Part shown: positions 9,405 through 18,635 of the stretch, piece by piece
How positions within the stretch are numbered: the stretch's first letter is position 1
Layout: every line of letters starts with the position of its first letter
Origin: Cohnella sp. WQ 127256
GTDB taxonomy: Bacteria > Bacillota > Bacilli > Paenibacillales > Paenibacillaceae
Direction: 5' to 3'
Assembly (NCBI RefSeq): GCF_024519285.1
Contig: NZ_JAMZCY010000007.1
Coordinates: 124,001 to 188,000 of the forward strand
Length of the DNA: 64,000 nucleotides
Position numbers and translations under genes: made by a program
The notes under the pieces: model-generated
What the model saw: only the letters and a program-made list of their open reading frames with translations
What the model was told of the DNA's origin: nothing
Databases searched by the model: none

Positions 9405-10088
9405 TTGGATATGGAAAACAAGTCCGAAATAATGAGCCGCTATCCGATCATTGCAGATCTAATTGCTGGAATGCCGGAGAATATATGGGCCGGTTCAAAA
9501 ATGATAAATCTGAAAAGGGGGGAACAAATATTCGAGCATGGGGTTAACGTTACACACGTGTACATCCTCTGCAAAGGTACTGCAGTTATATCAAGTCATC
9601 ATGCAAGCGGCAACGAAGCTAGGGTTGTGTTTGTTGGTGCGGGAAACACTATCGGAGAAATGGAAGCGTGTTCTCATGAGAACACCATGAAGTATAGTGC
9701 ACGCGCTTATACCTCTTGTGATGTGTTCGTCCTTTCAAGAAATGCTTTTGTAGAATGGATAGATTCAGATCATGCAGCTTGCCGAATTATGGTTCTGGTA
9801 CTTGCGAAGAAGCTCCGCGATGCATCAATGGAAGTTAGCGAGTATATGCAATATGATGCGATCGTACGTATCGCAACGCTTATTCATTCCGAAGAATGCG
9901 GTCGTCTGGCTATGACCCGTCAAGAGTTAGCCGAAACCTGCGGAGTGAGTGTAAGAACGATAAACAGATGCTTAACCCGACTTAAAGCTGAGAAAATGAT
10001 AGGTATCAGTAGGGGGAAGATATTCATTACTCCCCAGCAGAAGCAACTACTTGCCAAATCTTCTTACAACTTTAACAACTTGAATTAG
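9405..10088 (+). CDS. Crp/Fnr family transcriptional regulator
   Basis: The 227-residue protein has an N-terminal cyclic-nucleotide-binding-type beta-barrel (about 30-130: RGEQIFEHG, VYILCKGTA, GNTIGEME). A dimerisation helix (about 135-165) and a C-terminal winged helix (about 175-215: MTRQELAETCGVSVRTINRCLTR) follow. No N-terminal Cys cluster for an Fe-S centre is present, so an oxygen-sensing Fnr role is unlikely. TTG at 9405 is 9 bases from AAAGGG and is preferred over ATG at 9411. It heads the nucleoside/pyrimidine catabolic cluster, with only 52 bp to the next gene, and is the obvious candidate regulator. The effector is unknown. Confidence 0.85.
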   Translation: MDMENKSEIMSRYPIIADLIAGMPENIWAGSKMINLKRGEQIFEHGVNVTHVYILCKGTAVISSHHASGNEARVVFVGAGNTIGEMEACSHENTMKYSARAYTSCDVFVLSRNAFVEWIDSDHAACRIMVLVLAKKLRDASMEVSEYMQYDAIVRIATLIHSEECGRLAMTRQELAETCGVSVRTINRCLTRLKAEKMIGISRGKIFITPQQKQLLAKSSYNFNNLN

Positions 10089-10104
10089 TAGCTTGCTTCC
10101 TTAA

Positions 10105-10120
10105 TTGCAAGCGCTAACAA
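10105..10120 (+). promoter_or_regulatory. CcpA cre-like site before the nucleoside hydrolase gene
   Basis: TTGCAAGCGCTAACAA fits the published cre consensus WTGNNARCGNWWWCAW at all 16 positions. It lies 20 bp before the nucleoside hydrolase start and just after the crp-like gene, so CcpA would block elongation or initiation of the catabolic operon when a preferred sugar is present. Part of it (GCAAGC) also pairs with GCTTGC at 10091-10096. Confidence 0.7.
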
Positions 10121-10140
10121 CTAACTGGAGGTTATTAAAA

Positions 10141-11091
10141 ATGAAACAAATTATTATGGATTGTGATCCAGGTCATGACGACGCAATTGCGTTGTTGCTC
10201 GCATCAAGATCTGATCAAATAAAGATTCTGGGTGTCACAACCGTTGCCGGAAACAGCGAGCTAGAAAACACATCTAGAAATGCTAGAAAAATATTGGATT
10301 ATGCGGATATTTTCGATGTTCCGGTGTACGCTGGGTGTTCCACTCCGATGATGCGTGATCTTTACAGACTTACAGGTGCAATTATTCATGGTGAGGATGG
10401 TCTTGGTGGTCCTACGCTTCCTGATCCGGTAACGCCTATCGAGCAAGAACACGGGGTAGATTTTATTATCCGAACTCTTCGTCAAGCAGAAGAGAAAATT
10501 ATTCTGGTTCCAACAGGCCCGCTCACTAATATCGCAATGGCACTGATTAAGGCTCCGGATATTAAAGATAAAATTGAAAAAATCGTCATTATGGGCGGTG
10601 CGGTTGTCGATCCAGGTAATATCACCTCCGCTGCTGAGTTTAACATCTACGTGGATCCTGAAGCAGCGAAGATTGTGTTTGCAAGCGGATGTAATATTTA
10701 TCTGAATACGCTAGATATCTCTATGAAAGCCGTGTTCTATGAGGAAGATATTGAACGTGTAAGAGCACAGGGGGATAAGGTTTCAGATATCGTAGCGAGG
10801 CTTTTGGATTTCTTTGCGGATACGCATGTCAAGCATTTTGGATTTAGAGCTTGTCCGATCCATGATGCGCTATGCATAGGGGTATTAATAGATGAAAGCC
10901 TAGTCGAATTTCAGAAGGTGTTCCTGGATATTTCGGTTAACGATCCGCTTACTCTGGGTGAAACGGTTGCTGATCTGTGGGGGATTACAGGTAATGAGCC
11001 GAACTGCTATATTTCCATGAAGGTAGACCGTGAAAAATTCGTGGACATGATTGCTGAGCACATGAAAAAACCATATATATCAAAAAATTAA
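10141..11091 (+). CDS. ribonucleoside hydrolase, IU-NH/Rih family
   Basis: This 316-residue cytoplasmic enzyme splits a ribonucleoside into free base and ribose. The N-terminal DCDPGHDDAIAL carries the Asp cluster that binds Ca2+ and ribose. Further family marks are GPLTNIAMAL, the AAEFNIYVDPEAA motif and the catalytic-site stretch CPIHDALC. Length is normal for the family. ATG at 10141 is chosen because GGAGG lies 9 bases before it; an upstream TTG in frame at 10105 lies inside the cre site. It begins the catabolic operon and, with the downstream pyrimidine enzymes, probably supplies uracil or related bases. A purine or non-specific range cannot be excluded from sequence. Confidence 0.9.
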   Translation: MKQIIMDCDPGHDDAIALLLASRSDQIKILGVTTVAGNSELENTSRNARKILDYADIFDVPVYAGCSTPMMRDLYRLTGAIIHGEDGLGGPTLPDPVTPIEQEHGVDFIIRTLRQAEEKIILVPTGPLTNIAMALIKAPDIKDKIEKIVIMGGAVVDPGNITSAAEFNIYVDPEAAKIVFASGCNIYLNTLDISMKAVFYEEDIERVRAQGDKVSDIVARLLDFFADTHVKHFGFRACPIHDALCIGVLIDESLVEFQKVFLDISVNDPLTLGETVADLWGITGNEPNCYISMKVDREKFVDMIAEHMKKPYISKN

Positions 11092-11125
11092 CCGAATGTG
11101 CTAATTAAAATCAGGGGGAAAAACA

Positions 11126-12289
11126 ATGAAAAAGATTCGTTTAACCGTTATTGCAATTGTTCTGATGCTTGTCGCACTTACTGCTTGCGGTTCGAACGAC
11201 ACCCCAGCTGCTACAACAGGCTCCACAGCCCCACAGGAAAGTAAGAGCTCGCCTGCTGCTGCGGATAAGGGGAAAGACCTTCCTAAGGTCGTGGCTTTGC
11301 TTAACGGTAACCTCGGTGATAAATCATTTTTCGATTCGGCTAACAATGGTATGAAGCTCGTCCAAGATCAGATAGGTAGTGAAACTAAGGTTATCGAAAT
11401 GGGTTTTGATAATACAAAATGGGAGCCTACGCTTCTAGATATTTCTGATCAGGATTACGATGTCATCATCGTAGGCACATGGCAGATGCAGGAAATCCTT
11501 CAGAGAGTTGCACCTCAATATCCGGATAAGAAATATATTATTTTTGATTCCGCTGTGGATTACAGCAAAGGCGATCTTAAAAATGTATACTCCATCACGT
11601 TTAAGCAGAATGAAGCGAGCTATCTTGCAGGTGCATTGGCTGCCTCTGTTGCGAGTACGACTGAGCTTCCTAACAGCAATGGGAAAAAGCTTATCAGTGC
11701 TGTAGCAGGTATGGATATCCCTGTAATTAATGACTTCTTGGCAGGATATATCCAAGGTGCCAAGGATGTGGTGCCGGATGTTAAGGTTGCCATATCGTAT
11801 GTTAATGACTTTAACGATACAGCTAAAGCTAAGGAGCTTGCTCTCGCACAGTTCAAGATGGGTTCAAGCGTAGGCTTTAATGTAGCAGCACAAGCTGGTT
11901 TAGGGCTGATCGATGCAGCGAAAACTTCTAATGTCTATGCAATAGGTGTAGATGCGGATCAGGCTATGTCTATGCAGGCTACTAATCCCGATACAGCTAA
12001 GCTTATCGTTACATCCGTCTTGAAAAATATTGATAACGTGCTGCTCCGTTCCATTGAAATGCATATTGCGGGCACGCTGAAGTACGGCGAGGTTGATGTA
12101 CTAGGGATTAAAGAAAAAGCTGTGGGTCTGGCTGACAACGAAATCTATCAGTCCGTTATTCCGCAGGCGATGAGAGATAAGATTATAGAGCTTCAAGCAA
12201 AGATAGAAAATGGTGAGACAGCGGTCCTTTCCGCTTTTACGCTTAAGCCGGAAGAGTTCAATGCTCTCAAGAATTCCGTAAAACCGTAG
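11126..12289 (+). CDS. BMP/Med family nucleoside-binding lipoprotein of an ABC importer
   Basis: The 387-residue lipoprotein has a signal sequence ending in the lipobox LTAC (lipidated Cys near residue 21) and a Ser/Thr/Ala-rich linker. The mature BMP domain follows (GNLGDKSFFDSANNGM, DYDVIIVGTWQMQ, FKQNEASYLAGALAA). It is the extracellular receptor of a NupN/YufN-type importer, with ATPase and permeases encoded directly downstream. RBS AGGGGGAA precedes ATG. A hairpin after the gene probably raises the level of this component over the membrane parts, as is usual for binding proteins. Exact nucleoside specificity is not visible. Confidence 0.9.
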   Translation: MKKIRLTVIAIVLMLVALTACGSNDTPAATTGSTAPQESKSSPAAADKGKDLPKVVALLNGNLGDKSFFDSANNGMKLVQDQIGSETKVIEMGFDNTKWEPTLLDISDQDYDVIIVGTWQMQEILQRVAPQYPDKKYIIFDSAVDYSKGDLKNVYSITFKQNEASYLAGALAASVASTTELPNSNGKKLISAVAGMDIPVINDFLAGYIQGAKDVVPDVKVAISYVNDFNDTAKAKELALAQFKMGSSVGFNVAAQAGLGLIDAAKTSNVYAIGVDADQAMSMQATNPDTAKLIVTSVLKNIDNVLLRSIEMHIAGTLKYGEVDVLGIKEKAVGLADNEIYQSVIPQAMRDKIIELQAKIENGETAVLSAFTLKPEEFNALKNSVKP

Positions 12290-12308
12290 TTTAGATAGAA
12301 TCTCAGAA

Positions 12309-12348
12309 CAGAGAGGGAATCGTGTCGTGATCTCCCTCTCTGTTTCTT
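12309..12348 (+). terminator. intra-operon hairpin after the binding-protein gene
   Basis: CAGAGAGGGA (12309-12318) pairs with TCCCTCTCTG (12333-12342), with an extra ATC/GAT step, followed by TTTCTTC. It is probably a partial terminator that gives more binding protein than transporter. Confidence 0.7.
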
Positions 12349-12426
12349 CAATCTCAGTATTCTCTCTATCTCATGGCACTGGAGGAGAGGATTGAATGAC
12401 TGCCGCCGCGGAATGGAGGAAATCGG

Positions 12427-13977
12427 ATGGATATATTACAGATGAATGAAATCTCCAAGGTGTATGGAAATGGAATATATGCCAATCGGCGTGTTAACTT
12501 CTCCGTCTGTGAGGGGGAAATCCATGCTCTGGTAGGTGAGAATGGTGCGGGAAAAAGTACTCTGATGAAGGTACTGTTCGGACTGGAGAAACCGGATAGC
12601 GGTCAGATTATTGTGAAGGGTACACCTGTATCCTTTCAATCTCCGCAGGATGCCATGGCTATTGGAATCGGGATGGTACATCAACACTTTATGCTAGTCC
12701 CTTCGTTGTCCGTTACTGAGAATGTTACTTTGGGCTTTGAGCCTATGGGAAAAGCTTTTATCGACCGTAAGACAGCTAGAAAAAAGGTACAGGAGCTTTC
12801 AGATACGTTTGATTTGAAGATTGATCTCGATATGCCTGCTAGTAAGCTTGCAGTAGGGATTAAGCAGAAGGTAGAAATTTTAAAGGCGCTATATCGCGGT
12901 GCGAGAATTCTGATTCTCGACGAGCCGACTGCAGTTCTAACCCCTCAAGAAACGGTTGAGCTCTTTATTCAATTGAAAGCTTTGAAGGAGAAAGGCTTTA
13001 CAGTGATCTTCATCTCCCATAAGCTGCGCGAGATTAAGCAGTTGACAGATCGAGTTAGTGTAATGCGTCGAGGTGAGCTGGTTGCTTCCGTGAACACGGA
13101 GGACGTAAGTGAGGAAGAAATATCCTCGATGATGATTGGTGGAGGATACTCAGGCCATATCGTTAAGTCTCCTGCTGTGCCTAAGGAAAACCTTGTGGAG
13201 ATTAAAGATGTTAAGTGGAAAGACAGGAACAGCGTTCCTGTTGTGAACGGTGTCACGTTCTCCGTTAGAGCTGGCGAAATTGTTGGTATTGCAGGTGTAG
13301 AGGGTAATGGTCAAGATGAGCTTATCGAGATGATTACCGGCTTAAAGCGATATGACAGTGGAGAGATTCAAATGTTCGGAAGCTCTATTAAAAATGAGGA
13401 AATCAGTTCTCTGCGAGAGCGGGGAATGTCCTATATTCCTAGCGATAGGATGACACTTGGTGTCGCGACTAGTATGAGTATAGAAAATAACCTAATATCG
13501 ACAAAAATCAATGATCCATCCATTTATTCGGGCAAGCTCCTTAGTGCTTCTAAGATTGCTCAGTTAAGCGCAAAGCTCGTGTCCGATTTTAGAATTAAGT
13601 GTGGTTCCTCCAAAACCGAGGTAAGTATGCTATCTGGAGGCAACATTCAGAAGGTAGTCGTTGCTCGTGAGTTTACCCAGAACGCCCGCCTGATCATTGC
13701 TGAGCAGCCTACCCGTGGCATAGATGTCGGCGCTGCGGAATTCATCCACAATAAGCTGGTTGAGCTTCGTGATAGCGGATGCGGAGTGCTGCTTGTATCT
13801 GCGGACCTGGACGAGCTGACTAAGCTTTCAGACAGCATCATTGTTCTTCATAACGGGCAAATATCCGCCTACATCGAGAACGTATCAGCTGTGAGCGAAA
13901 TTGAGCTTGGACACTATATGCTAGGTGTCAATAAGCAGAGCGCTTCAGACATAGGGAGGGCTTACCATACGAAGTAA
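12427..13977 (+). CDS. nucleoside ABC importer ATPase, tandem cassettes (NupO/YufO-like)
   Basis: The 516-residue protein has two ABC cassettes. The first has Walker A GENGAGKS, Q-loop MVHQHFMLVPSL, Walker B ILILDEP and a degenerate signature (LAVGIKQK). The second has a degenerate Walker A (GVEGNGQDE) and a good signature LSGGNIQK. This asymmetry is normal for sugar- and nucleoside-type importers. It energises uptake by the two permeases encoded next. RBS GGAGG lies 9 bases before ATG. Its last codons contain the GGGAGGG that serves the following gene, so translation of the two is coupled. Confidence 0.92.
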   Translation: MDILQMNEISKVYGNGIYANRRVNFSVCEGEIHALVGENGAGKSTLMKVLFGLEKPDSGQIIVKGTPVSFQSPQDAMAIGIGMVHQHFMLVPSLSVTENVTLGFEPMGKAFIDRKTARKKVQELSDTFDLKIDLDMPASKLAVGIKQKVEILKALYRGARILILDEPTAVLTPQETVELFIQLKALKEKGFTVIFISHKLREIKQLTDRVSVMRRGELVASVNTEDVSEEEISSMMIGGGYSGHIVKSPAVPKENLVEIKDVKWKDRNSVPVVNGVTFSVRAGEIVGIAGVEGNGQDELIEMITGLKRYDSGEIQMFGSSIKNEEISSLRERGMSYIPSDRMTLGVATSMSIENNLISTKINDPSIYSGKLLSASKIAQLSAKLVSDFRIKCGSSKTEVSMLSGGNIQKVVVAREFTQNARLIIAEQPTRGIDVGAAEFIHNKLVELRDSGCGVLLVSADLDELTKLSDSIIVLHNGQISAYIENVSAVSEIELGHYMLGVNKQSASDIGRAYHTK

Positions 13978-14008
13978 ATCAGGCCTTTTTAATGTAATTA
14001 CAACAGCA

Positions 14009-15028
14009 ATGGCAATCGTGATCTCCTTGTTAATCGCTTTTATCATTATTTTCATTGTAAGCGATCAGCCAATGGAGGCTATCCATTCGTTGTTGCTCGG
14101 ACCCTTATCATCCATGCGTAATTTTGGCACTGTTATTGAAATGATGATTCCAATTACGTTCACTGGACTTGCCGTGTCGATCATGTTTCAAGCGGCACAA
14201 TTCAATCTGGCATCTGAGGGTTCATTTTTCATGGGGGCAGTTGCTGCTGCCGCTGTTGCGACGAAGCTTTCTTTGCCACCAGTATTAAGCATCATGGTCT
14301 GTCTTCTAGTAGGCGCAGTTGCCGGAGCATTCGTATGCGCGATTCCAGCTATCCTCAAGGCAAGATTTAACGCTAGCGAGATGGTTTCCTCTTTGATGCT
14401 CAATTATGTCGTCTTATTTCTCGGCTTGTTTATCCTTAACTTCTTCTTGCGTGATCCGAGCTTCGGTATGCTCGCATCCTTTCCCCTACCAGATGGATCG
14501 AAGCTTATACACTTTATCCCGAAAACAAGAATACACGCCGGCTTATTCATTGCTGTCGTGCTTGTCATTGTAACCTACCTATTCCTCTACAAAACGAAGA
14601 GCGGTTATTCGATCCGAACGTTAGGTCAGAATGCTAAGTTCGCCCACTACTCCGGGATTGGAGTCGGCGGGGCGATTGTTTCTTCACAAATGATTGGCGG
14701 CGCTGTCGCTGGGCTTGGCGGTTCTGTTGAATTGTTGGGCATGTATGATCGCTTCCAATGGACATCTCTTCCGGGATATGGCTGGGATGGGGTTATCATA
14801 GCGATACTTGCACGCAATAAACCTCAATATGTACCCCTTGCTGCATTCTTCCTTGCTTATCTTCGTATCGGCTCAGGCATTATGGCACGAGTGACTGACG
14901 TTCCAAGTGAGCTCATTATTATTATCCAATCCATTATGATCATGTTGATAACCGCTCAAGCCTTACTAGGAAAGCTGAAACACAAGCTTGTTGTAAAGGA
15001 GACTATCGCTAATGGAAACCCTAGTTAG
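14009..15028 (+). CDS. nucleoside ABC importer permease 1 (NupP/YufP-like)
   Basis: This polytopic permease has about eight to nine helices and the family stretches NLASEGSFFMGA, FNASEMVSSLMLNY and GYSIRTLGQNAKFAHYSGI. The first ATG in frame (14009) gives 339 residues but has no ribosome binding site and would begin inside the first helix. The same frame is open back to 13955. GGGAGGG at 13954-13960 sits 6 bases before ATA at 13967, which would add the basic leader RSKSGLFNVITTA typical of such permeases. The true product may therefore start at the rare codon AUA and overlap the ATPase gene by 11 bases. The family call is firm; the start is not. Confidence 0.88.
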   Translation: MAIVISLLIAFIIIFIVSDQPMEAIHSLLLGPLSSMRNFGTVIEMMIPITFTGLAVSIMFQAAQFNLASEGSFFMGAVAAAAVATKLSLPPVLSIMVCLLVGAVAGAFVCAIPAILKARFNASEMVSSLMLNYVVLFLGLFILNFFLRDPSFGMLASFPLPDGSKLIHFIPKTRIHAGLFIAVVLVIVTYLFLYKTKSGYSIRTLGQNAKFAHYSGIGVGGAIVSSQMIGGAVAGLGGSVELLGMYDRFQWTSLPGYGWDGVIIAILARNKPQYVPLAAFFLAYLRIGSGIMARVTDVPSELIIIIQSIMIMLITAQALLGKLKHKLVVKETIANGNPS

Positions 15029-15926
15029 TCTTATTTTTACAACCGACTTTATAAGCTCAGTGATCCGTGTAACGACTCCGATCTTGTTAGCAACGATGGC
15101 AGTACTCGTATCTAGCCGTGCAGGAGTTCTAAACATAAGTATAGAGGGGACGATGCTCTTTAGTGCACTAATGGGTGTCGTTGGCAGCTCTTACACGGGA
15201 AGCGCATGGCTAGGCTTGCTCATTGCCGTCATTTCGGGTGTAGCGTTCTCCTACTTGCTCGCATTCTTTCATTTACGCCTGAAGACAGATGTTATTCTGA
15301 CTGGGATTGCACTCAATCTCTTTTCAAGTGGTTTTACGGTGTTCCTCTTGTTCATGCTCACGGGTGACAAGGGGGTTTCTACCAAGCTGGCAAGTAAAGT
15401 GCTTCCTAATATCAACATCCCGTTTATTGAGGATATTCCTGTACTGGGAAAAATCATATCCGGACAAAATTTCCTGACCTATGCGGCGGTAATATCTGTA
15501 ATAGCTCTGCATATTTTCCTTCGTAAGACGAGGACGGGTACTTACATCCGAGCGGTTGGTGAAAGTCCGGAGGCTGTTGCAACCGCTGGTAAATCCGTCA
15601 ATAATATTCGCCAAACGGCGCTGCTAATAAGCGGTGGCTTGGCAGGTCTTGGCGGAGCCTTCATGTCGATGGCGTACTTATCCATGTTTACGAAGGATAT
15701 GATTGCTGGACGCGGATTTATCGCTCTTGCTGCGGAAGCAATGGGAATGAGTAATCCGTTCTTATCCTTCCTTGCCTCGTTGTTGTTCGGATTCGCTGAT
15801 GCGCTATCCAATAACCTGCAATTGATCAATATCCCAAGTGAGTTGACGCGTGTCGTCCCTTACTTGCTTACGATTATTGCCCTTGCTATTTACGCGGCAC
15901 GGGCGAAGGCTAAATCCAAGTCATAG
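15012..15926 (+). CDS. nucleoside ABC importer permease 2 (NupQ/YufQ-like)
   Basis: The 304-residue permease has about eight to nine membrane helices and the family signatures GVLNISIEGTMLF, LKTDVILTGIALNL, TYIRAVGESPEAVATAG and SGGLAGLGGAF. It pairs with the preceding permease to form the channel of the importer. It overlaps that gene by 17 bases and shares its reading order with YufP-YufQ systems. GGAG-type RBS is inside the preceding gene (AAAGGAGAC at 14997-15003). It is followed 18 bp later by the first amidohydrolase gene. Confidence 0.92.
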   Translation: METLVSLIFTTDFISSVIRVTTPILLATMAVLVSSRAGVLNISIEGTMLFSALMGVVGSSYTGSAWLGLLIAVISGVAFSYLLAFFHLRLKTDVILTGIALNLFSSGFTVFLLFMLTGDKGVSTKLASKVLPNINIPFIEDIPVLGKIISGQNFLTYAAVISVIALHIFLRKTRTGTYIRAVGESPEAVATAGKSVNNIRQTALLISGGLAGLGGAFMSMAYLSMFTKDMIAGRGFIALAAEAMGMSNPFLSFLASLLFGFADALSNNLQLINIPSELTRVVPYLLTIIALAIYAARAKAKSKS

Positions 15927-15944
15927 AGGAGGAGATTGGCTGGT

Positions 15945-17195
15945 ATGAGCTTAAGTATTCATTCAAGTAGGCTGGCTAACCGAATTCAGGAATTAGCAAG
16001 AATCGGACAAATTGGTGAAACGGGGGTATGTCGATTAGCTCACTCCCCAGAGGACAGACAGGCGGTAGAGCTGGTTAAGAGCTGGTTTGAAGCGGCAGGT
16101 CTAGAAGCGCGAATCGATGCATTCGGTAATCTGATTGGAAGATGGCAAGGGCGAAATCCAGAGGCTCCGGTACTTATGCTGGGATCCCATATCGATAGTC
16201 AGCCATATGGAGGACAATTCGATGGAACAATTGGTGTGTTGGGCGCCTTGGAAGCTGTGCAGACGTTAATAGAAGAGGGCTGGATTCCGGACATGTCGAT
16301 TGAGATTACTGCTTTCGCTGACGAGGAAGGCTGCCGTTTCAATAAGGGACTGTTCGGGGTTCGTGGAATTTGGGGACAGCTAGAGGAAGGGGAACTCGAC
16401 AGGGTAGATAAAAATGGTGTAACCAGGAGACAAGCGTTGCAGGAATTCGGCTGCGATCTAGATCAATTAATCGCTTCTAGCTATCGCGAAGGTCAAGTGA
16501 GTGCCTATTTGGAGCTTCATATCGAGCAAGGTCCTTTATTAGAGGAGATGAAGGAGCCTATTGGGATCGTCACTGGTATTTCTGGACCGATATGGTTAAC
16601 CGTAGAATTCAGCGGTTTCGCCGGACATGCAGGCTCTGTGCCTATGAAGCTGCGTAAAGACGCTATGCTAGGCGCTGCCAAGGTTATCACGGGCTTGAAT
16701 GAGTTAGCTTCCCGTGTGGAAGGAGCACCGACTGTCTCCACGGTTGGTTCAGTTGCTGTCTTCCCAGATTCTCGCAACATCATTCCTGAGCGAGTTGTGT
16801 TTACGGTAGATCTAAGGGATATCGATCTTGAACGTAGAAACCGACTAGAGGCGGAGCTATACGATATGATTCATCGAGTCGCCCTGGAAGGTGGCTTAAC
16901 TTACACAATAACCGAGGATACGAGGAGCGATCCACGTTATTGTACGGATCGGATCAAGAAGGTAATGAGCAATAGCGCTGCGGATATGGGGATGCAACCT
17001 CCAGAGCTGATGAGTGGTCCATTTCATGATGCATTAGTCATGTCATACCACTGTGATTATGGGATGATCTTCGTTCGCTGTAAGGAAGGAATCAGCCATA
17101 ACCCTGCAGAATTTGCCGCTATGGAGGATATCGAGCTTGGCGTGGAGCTGTTATATCGAACGGTGAAGAGGATGACCAGTGTCTCAGGAGTCTGA
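15945..17195 (+). CDS. M20-family N-carbamoyl-amino-acid amidohydrolase (beta-ureidopropionase candidate)
   Basis: The 416-residue binuclear metal hydrolase belongs to the allantoate amidohydrolase / N-carbamoyl-L-amino-acid hydrolase / beta-ureidopropionase group. Metal-binding motifs are MLGSHIDSQPYGGQFDG, the acidic pair TAFADEEGCRF, ELHIEQGPLLE and the C-terminal GISHNPAEF. The Gly/His region GFAGHAGSVPM belongs to the dimerisation domain. In this cluster it most likely splits N-carbamoyl-beta-alanine into beta-alanine, CO2 and ammonia. ATG at 15945 is chosen because GAGGAGGAG lies 9 bases upstream; TTG at 15936 is too close to it. Allantoate hydrolysis is the main alternative, but no other purine-ring genes are present. 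Confidence 0.85.
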   Translation: MSLSIHSSRLANRIQELARIGQIGETGVCRLAHSPEDRQAVELVKSWFEAAGLEARIDAFGNLIGRWQGRNPEAPVLMLGSHIDSQPYGGQFDGTIGVLGALEAVQTLIEEGWIPDMSIEITAFADEEGCRFNKGLFGVRGIWGQLEEGELDRVDKNGVTRRQALQEFGCDLDQLIASSYREGQVSAYLELHIEQGPLLEEMKEPIGIVTGISGPIWLTVEFSGFAGHAGSVPMKLRKDAMLGAAKVITGLNELASRVEGAPTVSTVGSVAVFPDSRNIIPERVVFTVDLRDIDLERRNRLEAELYDMIHRVALEGGLTYTITEDTRSDPRYCTDRIKKVMSNSAADMGMQPPELMSGPFHDALVMSYHCDYGMIFVRCKEGISHNPAEFAAMEDIELGVELLYRTVKRMTSVSGV

Positions 17196-17211
17196 TAGGG
17201 GGAGTGGTAGG

Positions 17212-18594
17212 ATGAAGCGGCTGATCAAGGGAGGCACAATTGTCACTGCCTGCGATATTTATACAGCAGATATTCTGATCCATCAGGATAAAATTGTGTC
17301 CATAGGTTCTAATTTGCAAGAGAACGACGCAGAAGTGGTGTCTGCAGAGGGCATGTATGTGTTTCCTGGAGGGATCGATCCTCATACGCATCTCGATATG
17401 CCCTTCGGGGGAACCACAACCAAGGATGATTTTATTAGCGGTACGAAAGCAGCGGCCTTCGGAGGAACAACGACGATTATTGATTTCTGCCTCACAACTA
17501 AGGGGCGTTCATTGAAGGAAGCAATTGATACGTGGCATGAGAAGGCTCGGGGGAAGTCGGTTATTGATTACAGCTTTCACCTTATGGTGTCGGAGATAAC
17601 CGATGAGGTGCTTGAAGAGCTTCCGCGAATGATTGAGGATGAAGGCATAAGCTCATTAAAGGTATTCATGGCTTATAAGAACCAGTTTCAATCCGATGAT
17701 GAAACCTTGTTCCGAACTTTGCTGCTTGCAAAGGAGCATGGTGCTTTAGTTATGGTTCATGCGGAGAACGGCGATGTGATCGAATATTTAACGAAGCAAG
17801 CACTTGCTAATGGCAATACGGACCCGATCTATCACGCGTTAACGCGACCCCCGGAGCTTGAAGGTGAAGCTACAGGTCGAGCAGCTTATTTGTCAGCACT
17901 AGCCGACTCGCAGCTCTATGTCGTACATGTCACAAGCGCGGAAGCCGTCAGGAAGATTGAAGAAGCTCGTAGTAAAGGCTTCCGAGTGTATGGTGAAACA
18001 TGTCCGCAATATTTGGTTCTTGATCAGTCATATTTGGAAAAGCCAGATTTTGAGGGTGCTAAGTACGTCTGGTCTCCCCCACTACGTGAGAAATGGAACC
18101 AGGATGTTCTATGGAATGCACTTAGAACAGGACAATTGCAGACGATTGGATCAGATCAATGCTCCTTTGATTTCAAAGGACAGAAGGATTTGGGACGTGG
18201 GGATTTCACGAAAATTCCGAACGGCGGACCGATGATTGAAGACCGCATCAGTATTCTATATTCGGAGGGTGTAAGTAAGGGACGGATAACGCTGAATCAA
18301 TTTGTCGATATGACCGCGACACAGAGCGCCAAGCTGTTCGGTTTATTCCCTAAGAAAGGGACGATTGCAATTGGGAGCGATGCCGATCTTGTCCTATTCA
18401 ATCCGAATGCGGAGCGTACGATCTCGGTCCAAACGCATCATATGGCGGTAGACTACAATCCTTTTGAAGGTCTAAAGGTCACGGGGGAGGTTGTATCGGT
18501 ATTCAGCCGTGGACAGCTCATCATCAAGGACAAAAAGTTTGTTGGCAGCGAAGGTAGCGGACAATTCCTGAAGCGTAATAAGTTTCAAAGGTGA
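17212..18594 (+). CDS. hydA: dihydropyrimidinase / D-hydantoinase
   Basis: The 460-residue cyclic amidohydrolase opens dihydrouracil or dihydrothymine to the N-carbamoyl amino acid. Family marks are GGIDPHTHLDMPFGG (zinc HxH), SLKVFMAYK with the Lys that is carbamylated to bridge two zincs, MVHAENGD, VVHVTSAEA and the Asp in IGSDQCSF. Length is standard. ATG at 17212 with GGGGGAG upstream is preferred over the earlier in-frame GTG. It starts 16 bp after the carbamoyl hydrolase, and the pair forms steps two and three of reductive pyrimidine breakdown. The usual GTDHCPF-like motif is GSDQCSF here, a mild variant that may alter substrate range. Confidence 0.92.
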   Translation: MKRLIKGGTIVTACDIYTADILIHQDKIVSIGSNLQENDAEVVSAEGMYVFPGGIDPHTHLDMPFGGTTTKDDFISGTKAAAFGGTTTIIDFCLTTKGRSLKEAIDTWHEKARGKSVIDYSFHLMVSEITDEVLEELPRMIEDEGISSLKVFMAYKNQFQSDDETLFRTLLLAKEHGALVMVHAENGDVIEYLTKQALANGNTDPIYHALTRPPELEGEATGRAAYLSALADSQLYVVHVTSAEAVRKIEEARSKGFRVYGETCPQYLVLDQSYLEKPDFEGAKYVWSPPLREKWNQDVLWNALRTGQLQTIGSDQCSFDFKGQKDLGRGDFTKIPNGGPMIEDRISILYSEGVSKGRITLNQFVDMTATQSAKLFGLFPKKGTIAIGSDADLVLFNPNAERTISVQTHHMAVDYNPFEGLKVTGEVVSVFSRGQLIIKDKKFVGSEGSGQFLKRNKFQR

Positions 18595-18635
18595 TGGATC
18601 AGAGAACACGAGTGATTACGATGTGAGGTGACGGG

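Noticed and set aside
9405-10088. Oxygen-sensing Fnr identity for the regulator
   Set aside because: There is no Cys cluster suitable for a 4Fe-4S centre at either end of the protein.
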